NCBI RefSeq assembly: GCF_009870125.1
Contig: NC_046683.1
Coordinates: 61,953,869 to 62,017,868, forward strand
From: Drosophila pseudoobscura
Taxonomy: Eukaryota > Arthropoda > Insecta > Diptera > Drosophilidae
Direction: 5' to 3'
Length of the DNA: 64,000 bases
Positions 31,923 to 46,449 of the stretch are shown in pieces. The notes beneath the pieces are model-generated. The model had not been told where the DNA came from. It made no database searches and worked only from the letters and a program-made list of their open reading frames with translations. Position 1 is the stretch's first letter; every line of letters starts with the position of its first letter. Both the position numbers and the translations under genes were made by a program.

Positions 31923-34900
31923 CTATCGATATATCAAAAGTTTAATTGTTTCGGAAGATGGCGCCTTACATCCGTTATATTCGAATGTTTGCATCAAAGC
32001 TTTTGAAATGGTAAACATTCCTACGATAGAGATAATTTCAGATAAGCATCAAATTCTATTATGGCATTTACGACATTATTACATTCCATCACACTGCACT
32101 TGCACTTGCACTCACTCCCCTCCCCCACCCACATTTCAAGGTTACTCCGGAGACTTACTTTTGGAGACTTTTAAAAATCAATATTCCGCGTGTGTATAGT
32201 TCGAAGCTTTTCATTCATAAGTTTGCTTTCTGTATATATTATTCCTCCGCTTGTATTTCGCGTTGGTTGTACATACATACATCTACTATAAACGGTAGAA
32301 GGGGAAACGGACGCGACGCCCACACGGCTGATTGGAATGCGTAAAATGTTGTAGCAGTGTGTGTGTGTGTGGCAGTAAGTGTCTATTTTGTTGTTGTGCG
32401 GGCTGGCAGTGTTTCTTCTCGTTTTGCAGCAGCAGCAGCAGCTGGTGGCTGGTGGAAATGAATGGCGTGGCGAATTGGTGGTGGTGGTGGGGTGTCTGGA
32501 AAAACGCTGACTCCGCTGTCGGCGGCGTCGACGGCGACGGCGGCGCTGCCCTGGCGTGGGCGTGCGATGTTTCCGCCCGAGCGTTATCAAAAATAAAACT
32601 GTATATAGACTTTTGTGGGTGTATGTACCGAAACACTTTGCTGCTGCTTTCCTTTTTTTTGGCCAGGCCAACAACTGACTGCTGCGTGGGTGTACGATGG
32701 GTGCTGGGGGATGCCACTGCCACCAATGCCACTCTGGTGGTGTGTGGCAAATTACAATATCCAAGTGGCAGGCAGGGAACGAGCGGCGAGGGACGAGGGT
32801 GTGGGTGTGGCAGACACACTTTATGCAGACACCCACGCTGCAGCATACGCTCCACGTTCCATATTTGATTTACAAATTACTTGGGTCAACATAATTAACG
32901 GACCTGCCACGCACTCACACTCACACTCACACTCGTTCACACACACGCACACACAGAAAATGCTGCAAAATTAAAAAAAAAGATACAGATATTCGTACTC
33001 GTTCGAAACGGAAGTGCCCACGGAGCCACTGCTTCGAGAGATGGAGTTTCACATCCAACATTCAAGACTCAAAATTTTATTGAATCAATTGGCTGCAATT
33101 GGAGATTTTTGTTTTTGTATCAATTACAAGCGCGTCGGGTCGGTTCGGCCGGGAAAGCTCTTCTTTTTTGCTCTGAGAACTCTTCTCTCCGGCTCTCTCC
33201 GACTCACCCAATTGTCGCAATTAATTTGCCTTCAGCTTGACCCTGGAGGTCAAACACTGAGTCGCATTAACCTTCGTTAGCCCCCGTCCGTACGTCCGCC
33301 ATTGAAGAAGGATGGAATGGAATGGGATGGGATGGGACGGCCGATGACAACGCGCAGTCGAGGTGGAGCGAATAAATGCTAAAAGCAGACAACATTTCTG
33401 GGCTTGAATGCTTTCTATATAGTGCAAAAAAAATTCCATCTTTCAAGATGAAAGACCAAACCGAGGACTACAACATCAGTTCTGTTCCGAAAGCAAAGTG
33501 AGAGATCCGAATAGAGTGCACAAAGTACCATCATGATCATGCTTTTTAATAATTCAAGATAAATATCTTTCAAAAAACTCTTCCTCTCCATGGCCCTCTT
33601 CCAAATAGAATTGCTGTGGATAGTCGTACCTCCAGAAGTTGCATTGTCCCAAGCTAGTCCTTTATTATTGTTTAATTCTCAAGTCAATCCAATCAAATCT
33701 TCCTAAATGTTCCAAACTATAGTTAATAACCAAATATTTCATTGCAGAAATAGCGACTAAAGGGTACGTCTCGATTCTCCTGCAAAAAAGGCTCTTTAAA
33801 ATTCCATCTAAGCCCTAATCCATTCCACATTGAGCACAGTCCTTCCCTTATCCCACACACCTTTCGGCTGGGACCTTATTTTAATCTCTTATTCGCCAAG
33901 CTCCCCTCGAATGACGTCAAAAGGATTTTGATTTTGGGCGTAGGTGTACCTTTTACGTATTTTATTTTATTTTCTCCTTCAAGAATACAACGTGGAGCCG
34001 GCCTACTGCTGCTGTTTCTGCTTCTGCTGCTTCTGCTGCTGGCAAAAGATGCGTCAGAGGGCAAAGGCAGCCAGAAGCAGCCCCGGTTAGGGGTAAGGTG
34101 GCATCCATTACCAACGTCATTTGGTTTTCAATTCGCTGAATAGTCAGTCATTTGGTCAGGTCCCGTACCTCCAGTTTCCAGTTTGTTTCATATCAATCGC
34201 AGGTCTCATGCGCGTGGGCGTCAAAGCTGAATGATTGTTTCGCATCTGCTGCTGCTCCCCACTCCCCACTCCCCGTCCCCCACTTCCACCTCAGCATATC
34301 TCTGCTGCTGCCTGGAACAACGTCATCCAAGTGGTCTCTGGAGAGGGAATATTTCATCGTTTCTTTTGGGATTTCGCCTGGTCAAACGTCAAACGCATGT
34401 CGATCGTCAAGACTCGTGGCGCCCACAAACATCCGCTGGCGCGTGAATCACTTCACAGAAAATCTGTTTGGGGGCTGGACACCAAAAGAATTAGTGGGAA
34501 GTGTGTGTGTGTGTCTGTACGCGACAATTCTGTCTCTGATCCGCAAAACGGAAACACGAATACACGATAATCGAAAGGGGCTCCGCTCCCCGTCCTAATC
34601 CCTTTCGAGTTGTTTTAGGTCAGTAAAGCGAGTCGTGTGGGAAAATGATAGGCGGTTCCAACTCAGAGATGGAATGAGGTCCATGATATACATATGTACA
34701 TACATAAGTACATATATCATATATAAATACTAATGTTCATGGTAAAATCCATTGTAAAATGAGTTCTTAGGGTTATTCATAAGGGAACTCAAAGTCATAC
34801 GTTTCCCTTGAAATGCATAGATCATGGGATCGGATCGGATCGGCTCGATTGATGACCCAATTTTACCCAGAACTTGCGTCACTCTTGGGAGATCATCAAT

Positions 34901-37900
34901 ATAGGAAGTGAATGACTATACGAGTATTGCACTGAGTGCAATATACTACATATAGGAAGTATTCATCAATGACGATAATCAAAATAAATGCCCTCGTCAC
35001 CTGAGACATCATGGCGAAATGGCACTCAATTCATTTTTTCGATTAAGGCTCTTAAAGATTGTACAGAGATAATGCGGCAAGTGATTCATTGACCAATGGT
35101 CCCAATAGCCCCCAGTTGGGTATTCCCTTTTCAACACAACAAATTATACTTTGACAAGTGCGCGGCACTTAGACTTTGAACTTGTGGGGGAAGGGGGCTC
35201 GCTCCAAGGACTGACCTTGGCTTCTACCTGCGGGTGAAGGTATAAGGTAGAGGAAAATCCAAGGCCGGGCGGGCCCTGGGACATGCGAGGAGTTAAACCT
35301 AGACGCCACCTACAAGCTACATACAGTCGCCCCCCTAATCGCAAGGCGACCCACGCGTTACGTCCTGGGTGTCATGCACCTTCCACAGCCTCATCCTTCA
35401 AATCGAAAACCCCATCGAAAATAAGCAACCCTCTGCCCCGCCCAAGTGCGTGGGTGCTGCTGTTTCTCTCCATCTCGCTCTTCCACGCTGCTTCTGTGGC
35501 ACGGACTTGGGCAACGATTTTTGGATGAGAATTTCATTCATGAAAATTCTCCTCGAAAGTCGCACTTTCGTTGGCGCTGTGTGTGGGGCCGTTGTGTACA
35601 TAAAGAGCACGTTGGCGTTTACCTAACGGTATATACATATGTACATACATATGTACATATAATGCTGCCGTTTCTGCCAGCGCAGGCGCTGAAACTTTTG
35701 TAGTGGAGAAATTTTTTCACGCGCGCTGTCCACCGCTGGGTATCCTTGAAACGGTCCTTCTATGTGCATGCCCTCTGTTTTCGTGGGTGTGTGTGTGTGT
35801 GTGTGGGTGTGTGGGTGTGTGTGCTGGGTTTTGTGTGCAAATATCAGGGTCATGGTTATAAAATTAAACATTTCGTAGAGTCTCCAAAATAACGGGAGCG
35901 CTCCAGCCAAGCCTCGGTGGAGACGGGGGAGCTTCGGAGCTGAGCAAAATGCTTCATTGATGATTCGCCGCTGGCTTCCCTAATTCCTTATCTCGACTGT
36001 ACAATCGCAACTCTCTCGGCGGCCCCCCCCCCCCCCCCCCCCCACTCAACCCACACCCACATGTACTCTGCCTGCCCTGCTCCATTAACTTTTGCATTCA
36101 AGTAAAGTATTTGCTTCGGCTCGGCTCTCACGCTCCAACTCGAGAGCGGGAGACAGAGAGAGTTATAGCGAGAGAGAGAGAACGGAAAGTCGGGCTAGTT
36201 TTGCTGGCGAAATTCAATGAATCAACATGGGGGCACACACGAACAGGAACACGCATACCAATGCACGAAAATATCAATGAACTTTACACAAAACTTTTGT
36301 GAGCGTGTTCGGGAGCGAGCGGCGTGTGAATAGACAAAACAAGAGAGTGAGAGAGGAGCATAGTGTAGTGGAAGCGGTTGGTGTGGGAGCCAGAAAGCGA
36401 GTGTAGAGAATGCCACTGGAGGGCAGGTGAGAAATTTGCAACGGAACCTGATTAGGAGCACGAAAGAGGGGAGGAATGCAATCTCATTGATTAATTTTAA
36501 AACTAGCAATAATTGTAATCAATGTCAAAATATATAGAAGATTTTCAATTACAGTTACAGCGAATTTCCTAGCGGGCTGCCAGTGCACGGGCTTTGTTCA
36601 CCTTCTTGTAAAGTTGGAGAGAAAACCTATGCCTGCTCGCTCCCACTCACTATCTCTCCACGTATTCCCACTCATCGCGACTGTGTGTGTGTGGGTGCTT
36701 CTGCGGTTGCCTGTTCTATTGCTGTGTGTGCTTGTGTGTGTAAGTGAGAGAGAAGAGAATCGAGTGAACAAAAGGGTATTACCACAACGAGGTGGCGACG
36801 TGACGTTTTCCAGCAACACAAATCTCTCATGTTGCTAGACTCTCGTTGTGCTTATACCCCATGTGTTTACAGTTTTCCAGCAACATATGTAATGCCCTTG
36901 GAGAGAAGATATTACAGAAGTTACGATATGTTTGTCAACTCGTGCCCCATAATATATACGTATGCATAAGAGATATCTATATATTTAGAATAGTATCTAC
37001 GATTTATTATATTTACTATACATACTATAATACAGAACAGATCGATCAGAAAAAAATTTTAATTTTAAATCCATTGTCATTCATTGGGAGGCAGATTGAA
37101 AAACAAAATTTTACCTGAGTCAAAGTCCTCGATGGTGGCATTCAGCTTAATTAAATTTAGTATTATTTCCAATTTTGCTAAGGTTATTTTAATAATATAT
37201 AATAATAATAGAAGGGCATCGCTAATTTCAGAAGATAGGGTATATAAACTCCTATAACATACTTTTCAACGGAACGCAAAAATGAGTCTGGGCTGAGCTA
37301 TGGAAAGGTACGGCCCACAGGCAAAAACAGCGCAGCAACATTTAAAAAACCACCGCGCATCACCTCACCGTGTTTGATCAAGAATATGCTGTGGCTGTTT
37401 GCAAGCAATGTTAAGAATGGGGTGGCTGCACGTTGTGTGCGTTGAATTTTCTGGGCCGTTTTGCCTGTTGTCCATACCCTGTTTTTTCCTCAGCCACACA
37501 CGTTTGTTGCCGAGCAACATTTTTAGCTACATTTGAAGGCGGGCGGATTTGAAAGAACGGCCTTGCCGCCCCAAAGTATCTCACAAATGTATCTCTCACA
37601 TGTATCTCGGCCTCGCGGAAGGAAACAACAGACAACGGAAAGAAAAATAGTGTCGAGTTTTGTTTCTGAACTCAGAAAAGTCCGTTGATATATCCCACAA
37701 AAATATCCATTGATATATTGGCAAACGAAATATATTATCAAACAAAAAAATATATACATATACCAATTGAACATACCTACAGCGCGCTTTGATATCGCTC
37801 CACCGCTGTCGTCGTCAGGTTGTTGGGGCTCCACCACGCACACGTTTAGAATCGGTGTATCGGAACGGGCCGTTCGTTCGGTCTCCACACACTCATACAG

Positions 37901-38466
37901 CTGCAGCGATACATACATACACACGGTTGTGATTTGGCGCGGACCTGTATGCGTGATGAATGTGAAGCCTACAACAAAATAAAAGAAATCAGAGTAAAAG
38001 AAAACAGAATACAAAACACACAGAAAACAGTGAAACAGTAAAACATTGAATATTCCATTTTTGTTAAGTTCTTAAATGAAACAAAACTAAAGTCTCTTTT
38101 GGATTTCCCGTATTTTTTTTCGTGTGTGTGAGTGTGTTTGTGTGCGGAAGCAAACCAGAAAGGGGAACAGCAACAAAAGCAAAGCAGCAGAAGAAGAAGA
38201 AAGAACCAGAAAGAAAGAAAAAAATGTGCGGCAGTTCGAAGAAGAAGCCAAAGCAGATGATGTAAACTTTGTTGTAACCAAAACTTGGACAGAGAGCGGG
38301 AAAGCGAAAGAGAGAGAGAGAGAGAGAGTGAGAAACGAACTCTAGAAAAGAACACTCAGACGGATTTGTCTTCCCCCCACCTACTACTACTGCACCTACT
38401 ACTCCTCCATCGACTTCAATTTTTTTTTGTGAGAGTGCAAGTGTGTGAGAAAGAGAGCTTTCTACA
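31923..38466. other. intergenic region upstream of Mkp3, probable 5' UTR at its right end
   Basis: No protein-like reading frame. It holds simple repeats (CA near 32918, GT near 34500 and 35790, TACATATGTA palindromes near 35630, poly-C at 36023, GAGA tracts near 36155 and 38311). The final few hundred bp, purine-rich with GA repeats, are probably Mkp3 5' UTR. Confidence 0.5.
36023..36043. repeat. homopolymer run of 21 C
   Basis: An uninterrupted C tract in intergenic DNA. Such runs are unusual in length and are prone to slippage and to G-quadruplex formation on the other strand. Confidence 0.95.
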
Positions 38467-41400
38467 ATGCCAGAAACGGAGCACGAAAGCTGCAGCAAAG
38501 AGTGGCTCCAGGTCCAGCTGCGCTCTCTGGACGCCAAGGAGCTGATCCTGCTCGACTGCCGCGGCTCCCACGAGTACAGCGAATCGCATATCCGTGGCGC
38601 CGTCAATCTGTGCATTCCCAGCATTGTGCTGCGGCGCCTGGCCACCGGCAAGATCGATCTGGCCTCCACCATCAAGTCGCCGGATCTGAAGGATCGCATC
38701 CAGACGGGCTACAAGCTCTGCCTCTTCATTCTCTACAACGGCGAGGGCGTGGCCGGACAGCAGGATGTGGCCGGAGCCGGGATGGGGGCCAACGATTCGA
38801 TTATCAATATCTTGCACCGCCGCCTCAAGCAGGACGGATGTCGCGTGGTCGCACTGCAAGGTGAGTTCCCCCCACAAACCCACACCCGCACCCTCCACCG
38901 CCCCGCGCCCCCATTAATCATCCACAGACATTCCATTCCTAGAAGTATTATTTATTTATGTTTCCCCCCGGCACTGCCTATTCCCATAAATAAACATTTT
39001 CGTGGATTCCTCTTATTTTTTCCCCCTGTATTTTTTTGTGTTTTTTTTTGCGGAAAAGAACGTCCGATCCGATCCGATCGGATCGGATCTTATACGCCGG
39101 AAGGGGGGAAAGGAGAAATTCTATAAATTGCTGAAAGATGTAATTCGCACTGCTCTCTGTTGATAAGCGGTCTGACTGCCTGCCACATATAGACATACAT
39201 AGACACAGATTAGAACCCGCATATATGTATGTACATACGTGCATACATACTTATGTATGTATGTGGAATATGCAGCACACCCAGATCACGACTTTCTATA
39301 CTGCCCCGTCGGCGTCTGGGGATTTAAATAGATTTCACCTTCTTGAACTTGTTTTCGGTGTGTGACACCGCGACTCGTTTTGATTGATGGAACCATTATA
39401 TAAGAACACAAATTTATGAATATGTATAGACGATGAGGAAATGCCACTGATGATATGATGATATGTATTTATGGAAATATCATATCATACATACATATTT
39501 GTGGGTATTCTGCAATGCAATGCATTAAGTAGACTCCCTGAAACTTATTTTTTATGCACCGATACAGGAATCTCTACAAGAAGTTTTCCTTATCGGAAAT
39601 CCGCAATCCATATTCAAATTCGCAATAATTTTATTCCAGCGAGTGGCGAACCGATTTATGCAGAAATGTATTTATAAATATATTTTTGCTGCTGCTTCTG
39701 CAGCTGCTTCTCCTTCTTTAGGTTCCATATCAATTAAATTATATTTAAATTAAGGGGGAGATTAGGGAAGTCGTAAATAAAAACAAAACAAAACAAAGCA
39801 AAGCAAAGCAAAGAGCTTTTCCCACTATTGTTGACTAGGTTTCTGTCTGTGTCTGTTTGTGTCTGTGTGTCTATGTGTCTGTGGGCCTGTGTATTGTTCC
39901 CATAGATCTCCTCTGCGTTCTGTCATTCATTCATTCAGAAAAATGTCACTGGGCTCTGGAGACTCCGACTCTCATGATTCAAAGCCATACATATACAGAC
40001 AAAGAATCAGATACATACAGTACGTATGCACATATATACCATATATATTATGTACATCATTATCTGACTTGACTGACTGACTGACTGTGTGGCTTCATTT
40101 TTATTTTTATCACTTCAATTTCCGTTCTCCCACAAGCAAACCCCCCAATTGGGTGTGTGTGTGTGTATGTGTGTGTTTTGTACCCCCTGGGGCTCTAACC
40201 CCCATACACAAAAGCTGCTCAGATCCGGCGTACACACGTTCGCTGCTCCGTCTGCCCTGTCTGCTCTTTTCTGCTCCATTCAGAGCGTCGTGTCGTCTCT
40301 GCCAATATCGCAAATTGACAATAGAGCATCCCATGCCCAACCCCTTCCCCATTCCCCTGCCTTTTTGTTTGTCGATTTCATTTGATGGAAACAGAACTGA
40401 AACTGGAAAGGCCAACAAATTAGCATAACATAAATCCACATACTACTAGACGTCTATCGTGTCTATGACGTCAAGAACCCACAAAAATGGTACAGGACTG
40501 TACAGAAATCTACCTGTGGCACACACACACACGCACGCACAAACATACACACACAGGTAATTAGGAAAATTGTGTCCCGGAAAACGATTGTTTTACGACT
40601 GGGCAATACCATGGAAACACCCGAGATGATCCGAAATAAAAACCGATCCGATCCGATCCTCTTGACATTTGCCCAAAAAGAAAACGAACAAAGGAACAAA
40701 GGAAGAAAGGAGGAGGGGACAGTGGGAGAGCGTGAAAATCCTGTGTCACCTTTTAAAGGATTTTGCCTTCGTTGAAGTGTTCCTTAATGATCGTCGAAAT
40801 GGTAAATGAATTTTCTCTGCTCTTCAGTCTGCTGAATGGACGGATCTGTCCTGTCGGTTATCTATCTATCTACACATTTATGGTTGTACATGCATATATT
40901 CCAGCCTTTATGAAATTTTCCACAAATGCAATAAAAGCAATTTCACAATTTGCCAAAAACGAAACGAATATGGTTTCCCGTATGTGTATGTACATAAAAT
41001 GTTTGCTGCGGTTTTATCTTATCGTTGGGTGGGTCCGGTGGGTCTCTGAAGAGGGGACCGGGACCCAGAATGTGTTTTATGGCATGCAAAATGCATAAAA
41101 AATAGCCGGGCGGGTGGGATACGAGGAGGAAGCATTGTGGCGACACAGATACAGATGCAGATACAGATATGTATGTACGTGGCAGAGTATTTCGGTTACA
41201 TCTATCTATAAGTATTGGATATGGTTCGACTTTGGAATGAACGTTTGTGGCAGGAAGTGGCAGAAGAATACTATAGATAAGAATGGTTGCCAAGCCCGTT
41301 GAACCCATTGAATAGAATACTCCTTTGGGCACATGAACCATTTTTAAAGTATAGACCAGAGCGTATACATACCCTCCGAAGCCTTGTAATCATCTGTTTC

Positions 41401-44400
41401 ATCAGCTAATGCTCCACTCTCTTTCTGTTTCTCCCTTTCTCCCCCTCTTTCTCTCGCTTATATCCTATTTTCTTTGTTCTGTTCAAGTTTGAAATATATC
41501 CCCCTGTAAGAGGCTTAGGGTGGACTAAAGTTTCGCGAAAAACTGTGGTCCAGTCCTTGTTGTACCCATCAACTTTTTGCCGCAAGAAACCGCCCCATGT
41601 TCCCCCAGCCACCCCCTTGTGGCAAGGGAACTATATGCCGCTAATTAACCTTGAAATTCAATCAAGTCCAGGCAATTATGGGGCTCTTTGTGGCCTGTCC
41701 CGTCCCTGGGATGCTGCTGTTACGACCAGATTCCGGTTCCAGGACCAGGACGATGAAAACATTATCAAGTCCGTGGGGCGGGGGGGAGCGATGGGGGAAA
41801 ATGCATAATGCATGTCGCTCGGATTGGCTCCAGTTTCCAGCTGATGTAGAATTCACTTTAATTAAATGCCACTTTGTATGCATTTCTCGGAATTAAAACA
41901 ATTAAGATGGGGCCAACTAGGGCAACCATCCAGCCATGCATATAGGAAAGGCAGATATATATACTACATACTATATATATATATATATATATACATATAT
42001 ATACTTATATGTGGTTCTAAAAAGCATTATGTATTCCATAAACTAAGCATTTCCGTTGACAGAATTTAATTCAATTAGATTTAGCAGAGTTTCAAACCAT
42101 TTCATTCCATTCCACTGATCGGGCGCTCTCTTTTTTTGGAGAGTGGAGAGGGAGTCAATGAACGATGCAGTTTCGAGAGAGTGGTGTCTGTCTGCTCGTT
42201 TTTGTCTCTCTTCCTCTCTTCTCTCTCGTGTTTTTATGGCCAGAGGCGGATACAAAGCTCTCTACACTGTCCGCTGTCCGTCTCCACGTTGATCGCTGGA
42301 CCGTCTTCTTGCGGCGACCCTTTTATAGAAATTGAACTCGAGCTGCTGCTGCTGCTGCTGATGCTGCTGCGCCTGCGCCATAAAAAACCACTTCAACTCG
42401 AGCTCTGGCCACCGCATTTCCACGCATTGCATTGCATTGCATTGGAGTACGGCTTTTCCCCCAACTGGCTTTTCTCTCCTCTACATATTTGTGTGTGGCA
42501 GCCACATGGGAGAGTTGTTTGCCTCATTTGCTGTTTTTAACGAATTTGTTGAACAAGTTTTTGTTTTTTTCTTTGGTTTATTTTTTGGGCCTAAGCAATT
42601 TTCACAATTTTTTCCATCTGCGAGTGAAAATCAGTCGCAAACACGTGGCATCTCCATCTCCCAACATCATCATCAACCAACCAAGGCCACAGCCGAATCG
42701 ACCGAATCTCTCATTACGATTTCATGATAATTCATCACAAAAGCTAGTGGGCTCCCATCCACGGCTTCCCCTCGCCGCTCACTCCGCTGCCCGTCGCTGA
42801 TGGCTGCTGCCTCATTGAGGGGCAACAGACTACTCTGCCAACTGGTCTGCCTTCACCGACAGAAAACAGAAAAACAACAGCAACAGAAATAACTGAGAGA
42901 AACAGTTGGCCCGATTGCCCCACCAAAACCACCTACGTGCCAAAAGTCGCTGGGCTCCAAATTTGTTCAACTGAGATTCGTTGCACAGTGGGCAGAAGCG
43001 GGTCAATAAGTGGAAATACTAAATAGAGCTTTCGTTCAAGTTTTGTTCCATTAAAGTGTTGCTCTTCTAGCTCCCACCTGGCCCACTGTGCCCACAGTTG
43101 TTGTCTTTGTCGTAGGCCCACAGAGAGGGAGAGACAGAGAGATAGTTGGACATCTCTCTCTCCTCCATTGGTGTTGGCGTCAGCATCTTATAAAGTAATC
43201 AGCGAGAGAGGGACAGAACGATGGGAGTAGGGGGAGCCAGAGTAGGGGGAAGGAAGACGACGGTAAGAACAACAAGCAGGGCGTTGGACAACAGTTAGAG
43301 CTGCGTCGCGTCTGCGAATGCAGTGGTGAGAGGGAAGAGAGAAGCTGAGGGGTGGAGGGGTGGACTGATCGCTGCAGCCTACGGCCAAAATTTGTTGTTG
43401 CTGTTGCAGCAGCAGTAGATTTGGGTCAAAGTTTGTGTGGGCTTTAATTAAGCAGGCGTTGAGTAGACGCGAGTGCCCGCAACGACGGCGTCGACGACTA
43501 ACTAACGGCGAGTCCCACATCGAAGCCATTTGGCATCGATTCCGATTCTGCGAATGGCAATGTGACGGTGGGGGCGGGGGGGGCTCTCTGCCAATGCCTG
43601 TGCAGAGGCTGTGCAAATATTTGCAGCAATACTACTAGCAATAACAACAATGACTTCCGGTCAGATTATGTGCGGGCGAGACCCGCCTTCCACTCGCTGT
43701 CTTTTCTGCCCCTCCATCTCCATCTCTCCCTTTCCCTCCCGTTTGCTTTGTCGCCTGCATACCTCAGCGTCCAAAGAGCGGAAGTTTGCAGGGCGCGCAT
43801 TTAACACATAAACACCAACAGAGGAGACTATCCTCCTCGGGAGTCGCACACTTGATACCCTAGCAGATTGATCGCCCTTATGGCTGCAGTCATATGCGAT
43901 CTTGGAGACTTACACACTGAGCTAGAAAGGAGGGGTGTAGCAAGGAAATCAAAGGCGCATTGCAAATGGCAGACAGGGATAGCAACAGAGCCAGAGACAG
44001 TCAGTGGCGGCGGGACGGTACCCTTCATTCACTTTGCTTCTTCTGCCGTTGCCTTTTTGCCTTGTCGGCGGGGGACGGACGGACGCGTAAATTGTTGTAT
44101 TCTTGGAATTAGCAAACAGCAGCGGCAGCAACAGCAACAGAAACAACAAAGCCAATCGTTTTGTCTGCCTTTGTCGCGTCGCAAAAAGGAAGAGCAACAT
44201 AAAGAACGAATGGCTAGAGGGAGCAGGAAAGAGGAACGAGGAAGGGGGGGCATCAAAATGAAATGGAGCTAAAAGTTGTAGTCCGTCGGTGAATGGTGGA
44301 CGGGGGGCGAAGGGGAGCGAGAACGCTGCTGCTGTGCGCTTGCATGCATAAATCTACAGTAATAGCAATAACAACACGAACACAGCAACAGGAAGAGCAA

Positions 44401-46409
44401 GAGCAAACAGGCATAAGCAAAAAAAAAAAAAAGAGATGGATAAGGAGAAGCAACAACAACAACAACATGAACGCATTTCATCAAAGTGCAAATTAGCAAC
44501 AGATTCCAAAACGGAGAACGAGCCACGGAACAGAAGTTTACCCATAGATGATGGGTGGAGAGGGGTGAAGCGGTGAAGATGAGCGCAGCAGAATGAAAGA
44601 ATGGAATGGAGGATTGTGGTTTTGCCGACTTTATGTGTGGTTCGTGTCTGTGCTTATGCAATGGAGCAGGGCAGTCCCGTACAAGGGGGGGAAGGGCAGG
44701 GCAGGGTGTAGGGCCAATCGGAAAAGGGTACCTTGGGGATAACTTGACTTTTATATGAAGGAATTTAATTTCAACAAGCTGCTGGCAAAGGTACAGACAA
44801 ACGTACAAATAGAGAAAGCAGCACTTCCGCACTTAAACTTTTTATGCTAGCATGCATTGCCTCTGCTATACCAGAACTCGATTTTACTACCTCCCACTAA
44901 AACAACCAAAGACGAACATAAGAGCATTTCCCAAAAGGTCATTGCCAAGTCGTTGCGACTCTGAGCATTCATTTCTGTTTACTCTTCCCTGGTTCTTCTG
45001 CTCTTCTCTCTCTGCCTTCGCATATCAATATGGCAAGCAGTGTGTGGTGTGCCATCTCCTTTTCTCGCACTCCTTGACCCCTTTCGCAAGTTAACTGCAC
45101 CATTCTCTGCCCCTCGCTCGCACACTCGAATGGCATTGCTTGAGCCCCTTGATAGTTGGCTCCTTCGGCTACTTCTTCTTCTTCGACGACTACTGCCTCT
45201 GGTGTTTTTTTTCTGGTCTTTCTTTGTCTTCCTCTTTGACCGGCGGCGGCGGGGGCCTGTGTCAACGAGGCAGCAGCAGAATCAGAAGCATGCTGGGGTG
45301 TCTCTTGTTAGAGAGAAGCACTATACTGTCTCTCCCCCCTCTGCCGCCGTTCCTCTTGCCGCTTACTTCTTCAGGCAGTGTGCATTTTTAATGCAATTCC
45401 AACAAAAGAGATACAAATATCTCGCGAGATATTGCGAGAGAGAATAACCATTTTTTTCTTTCTAAGTTCTAATATTAAAATTTTTCCAATTTGAATTTCT
45501 CTTTGCGCTGAAATTGAGATACTGCTAAATATTGGTAATTTTTCAAACCTCCTCATTACGGCATGCATTCGAGATTTTCATTTCCTCATATTCAATATTT
45601 ATGAAACGCTTGGACCTCTGCCTCAAGTCCATTCCTCTTTAGGGAACCTTCTGCTCCATCCGCTCTCCTCCATTCCATTCCATTCCATTCTCTTCTCTTC
45701 TCTCGACCTTCTCTTTCCCCGGTCCGTTTATGCCATTTCAAAGCCAAATGAAATTCAACGCACGTTGCTCAATGGCGTCGTCGCATATCGCGGAGTTGTA
45801 GAATGCTACCGTATAAATGTTCCTGTCGTTCCCCCCTTCCTTTTATTATTGGACTGCCCAGCGGGTCGCCTATGTTGGGACGAGACTGTCAGGAGGAGAC
45901 TGTCACTGGGAATGGAATGGGAATGGGACTGGGACTGGGACTGGGACTGCGGATCGGGAGTTGGACCAAAGTGCGTTTTACGTATTATTATGCAAAAGTA
46001 GCTGTGCCCCAGGGTACCCCTGCTGTGGATGTTCCAACAGAAAATCAATACAAATGTACAGTAGGATGGTTCGATGGGAAATTATCTCCTGGGAAAGGAA
46101 GAGTAATCTCCTATCTACCATAAATGGCATGTCCCCCCACTCAATAGAGCTTTCATCCTTATGTGTGTGTGTGTGTGTGTGTGTACATCTCTCCACGTGT
46201 CCTTTCACTGTATCGCCTGCCGCTTGCACTTGTTGCATGCCCCGGGGTCTGAGGATTCCATCTGCAATTACGGGACAGCCAGGAGTAGCAACAGGAAGCT
46301 GCACATTAAACTTGACCCCATTTGCAAAGCTTCACCCCAAAACACACTCACACACACACATCCAACAAAAATTCCAAGAATACAGTTACAAAGCTCGCCC
46401 ACGCACAAG

Positions 46410-46449
<40 letters not shown>

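Noticed and set aside
32286-32868. Overlapping long frames on both strands at 32.3-32.9 kb
   Set aside because: Caused by GT/CA, CGG and CAG repeats; both strands are open, which is typical of low-complexity DNA.
35620-35665. TACATATGTA palindromes (also near 13965, 22575, 34685, 47615) as possible RNA hairpins
   Set aside because: These are widespread simple TACATA-type repeats in fly DNA, without the arms and loop of a microRNA precursor.
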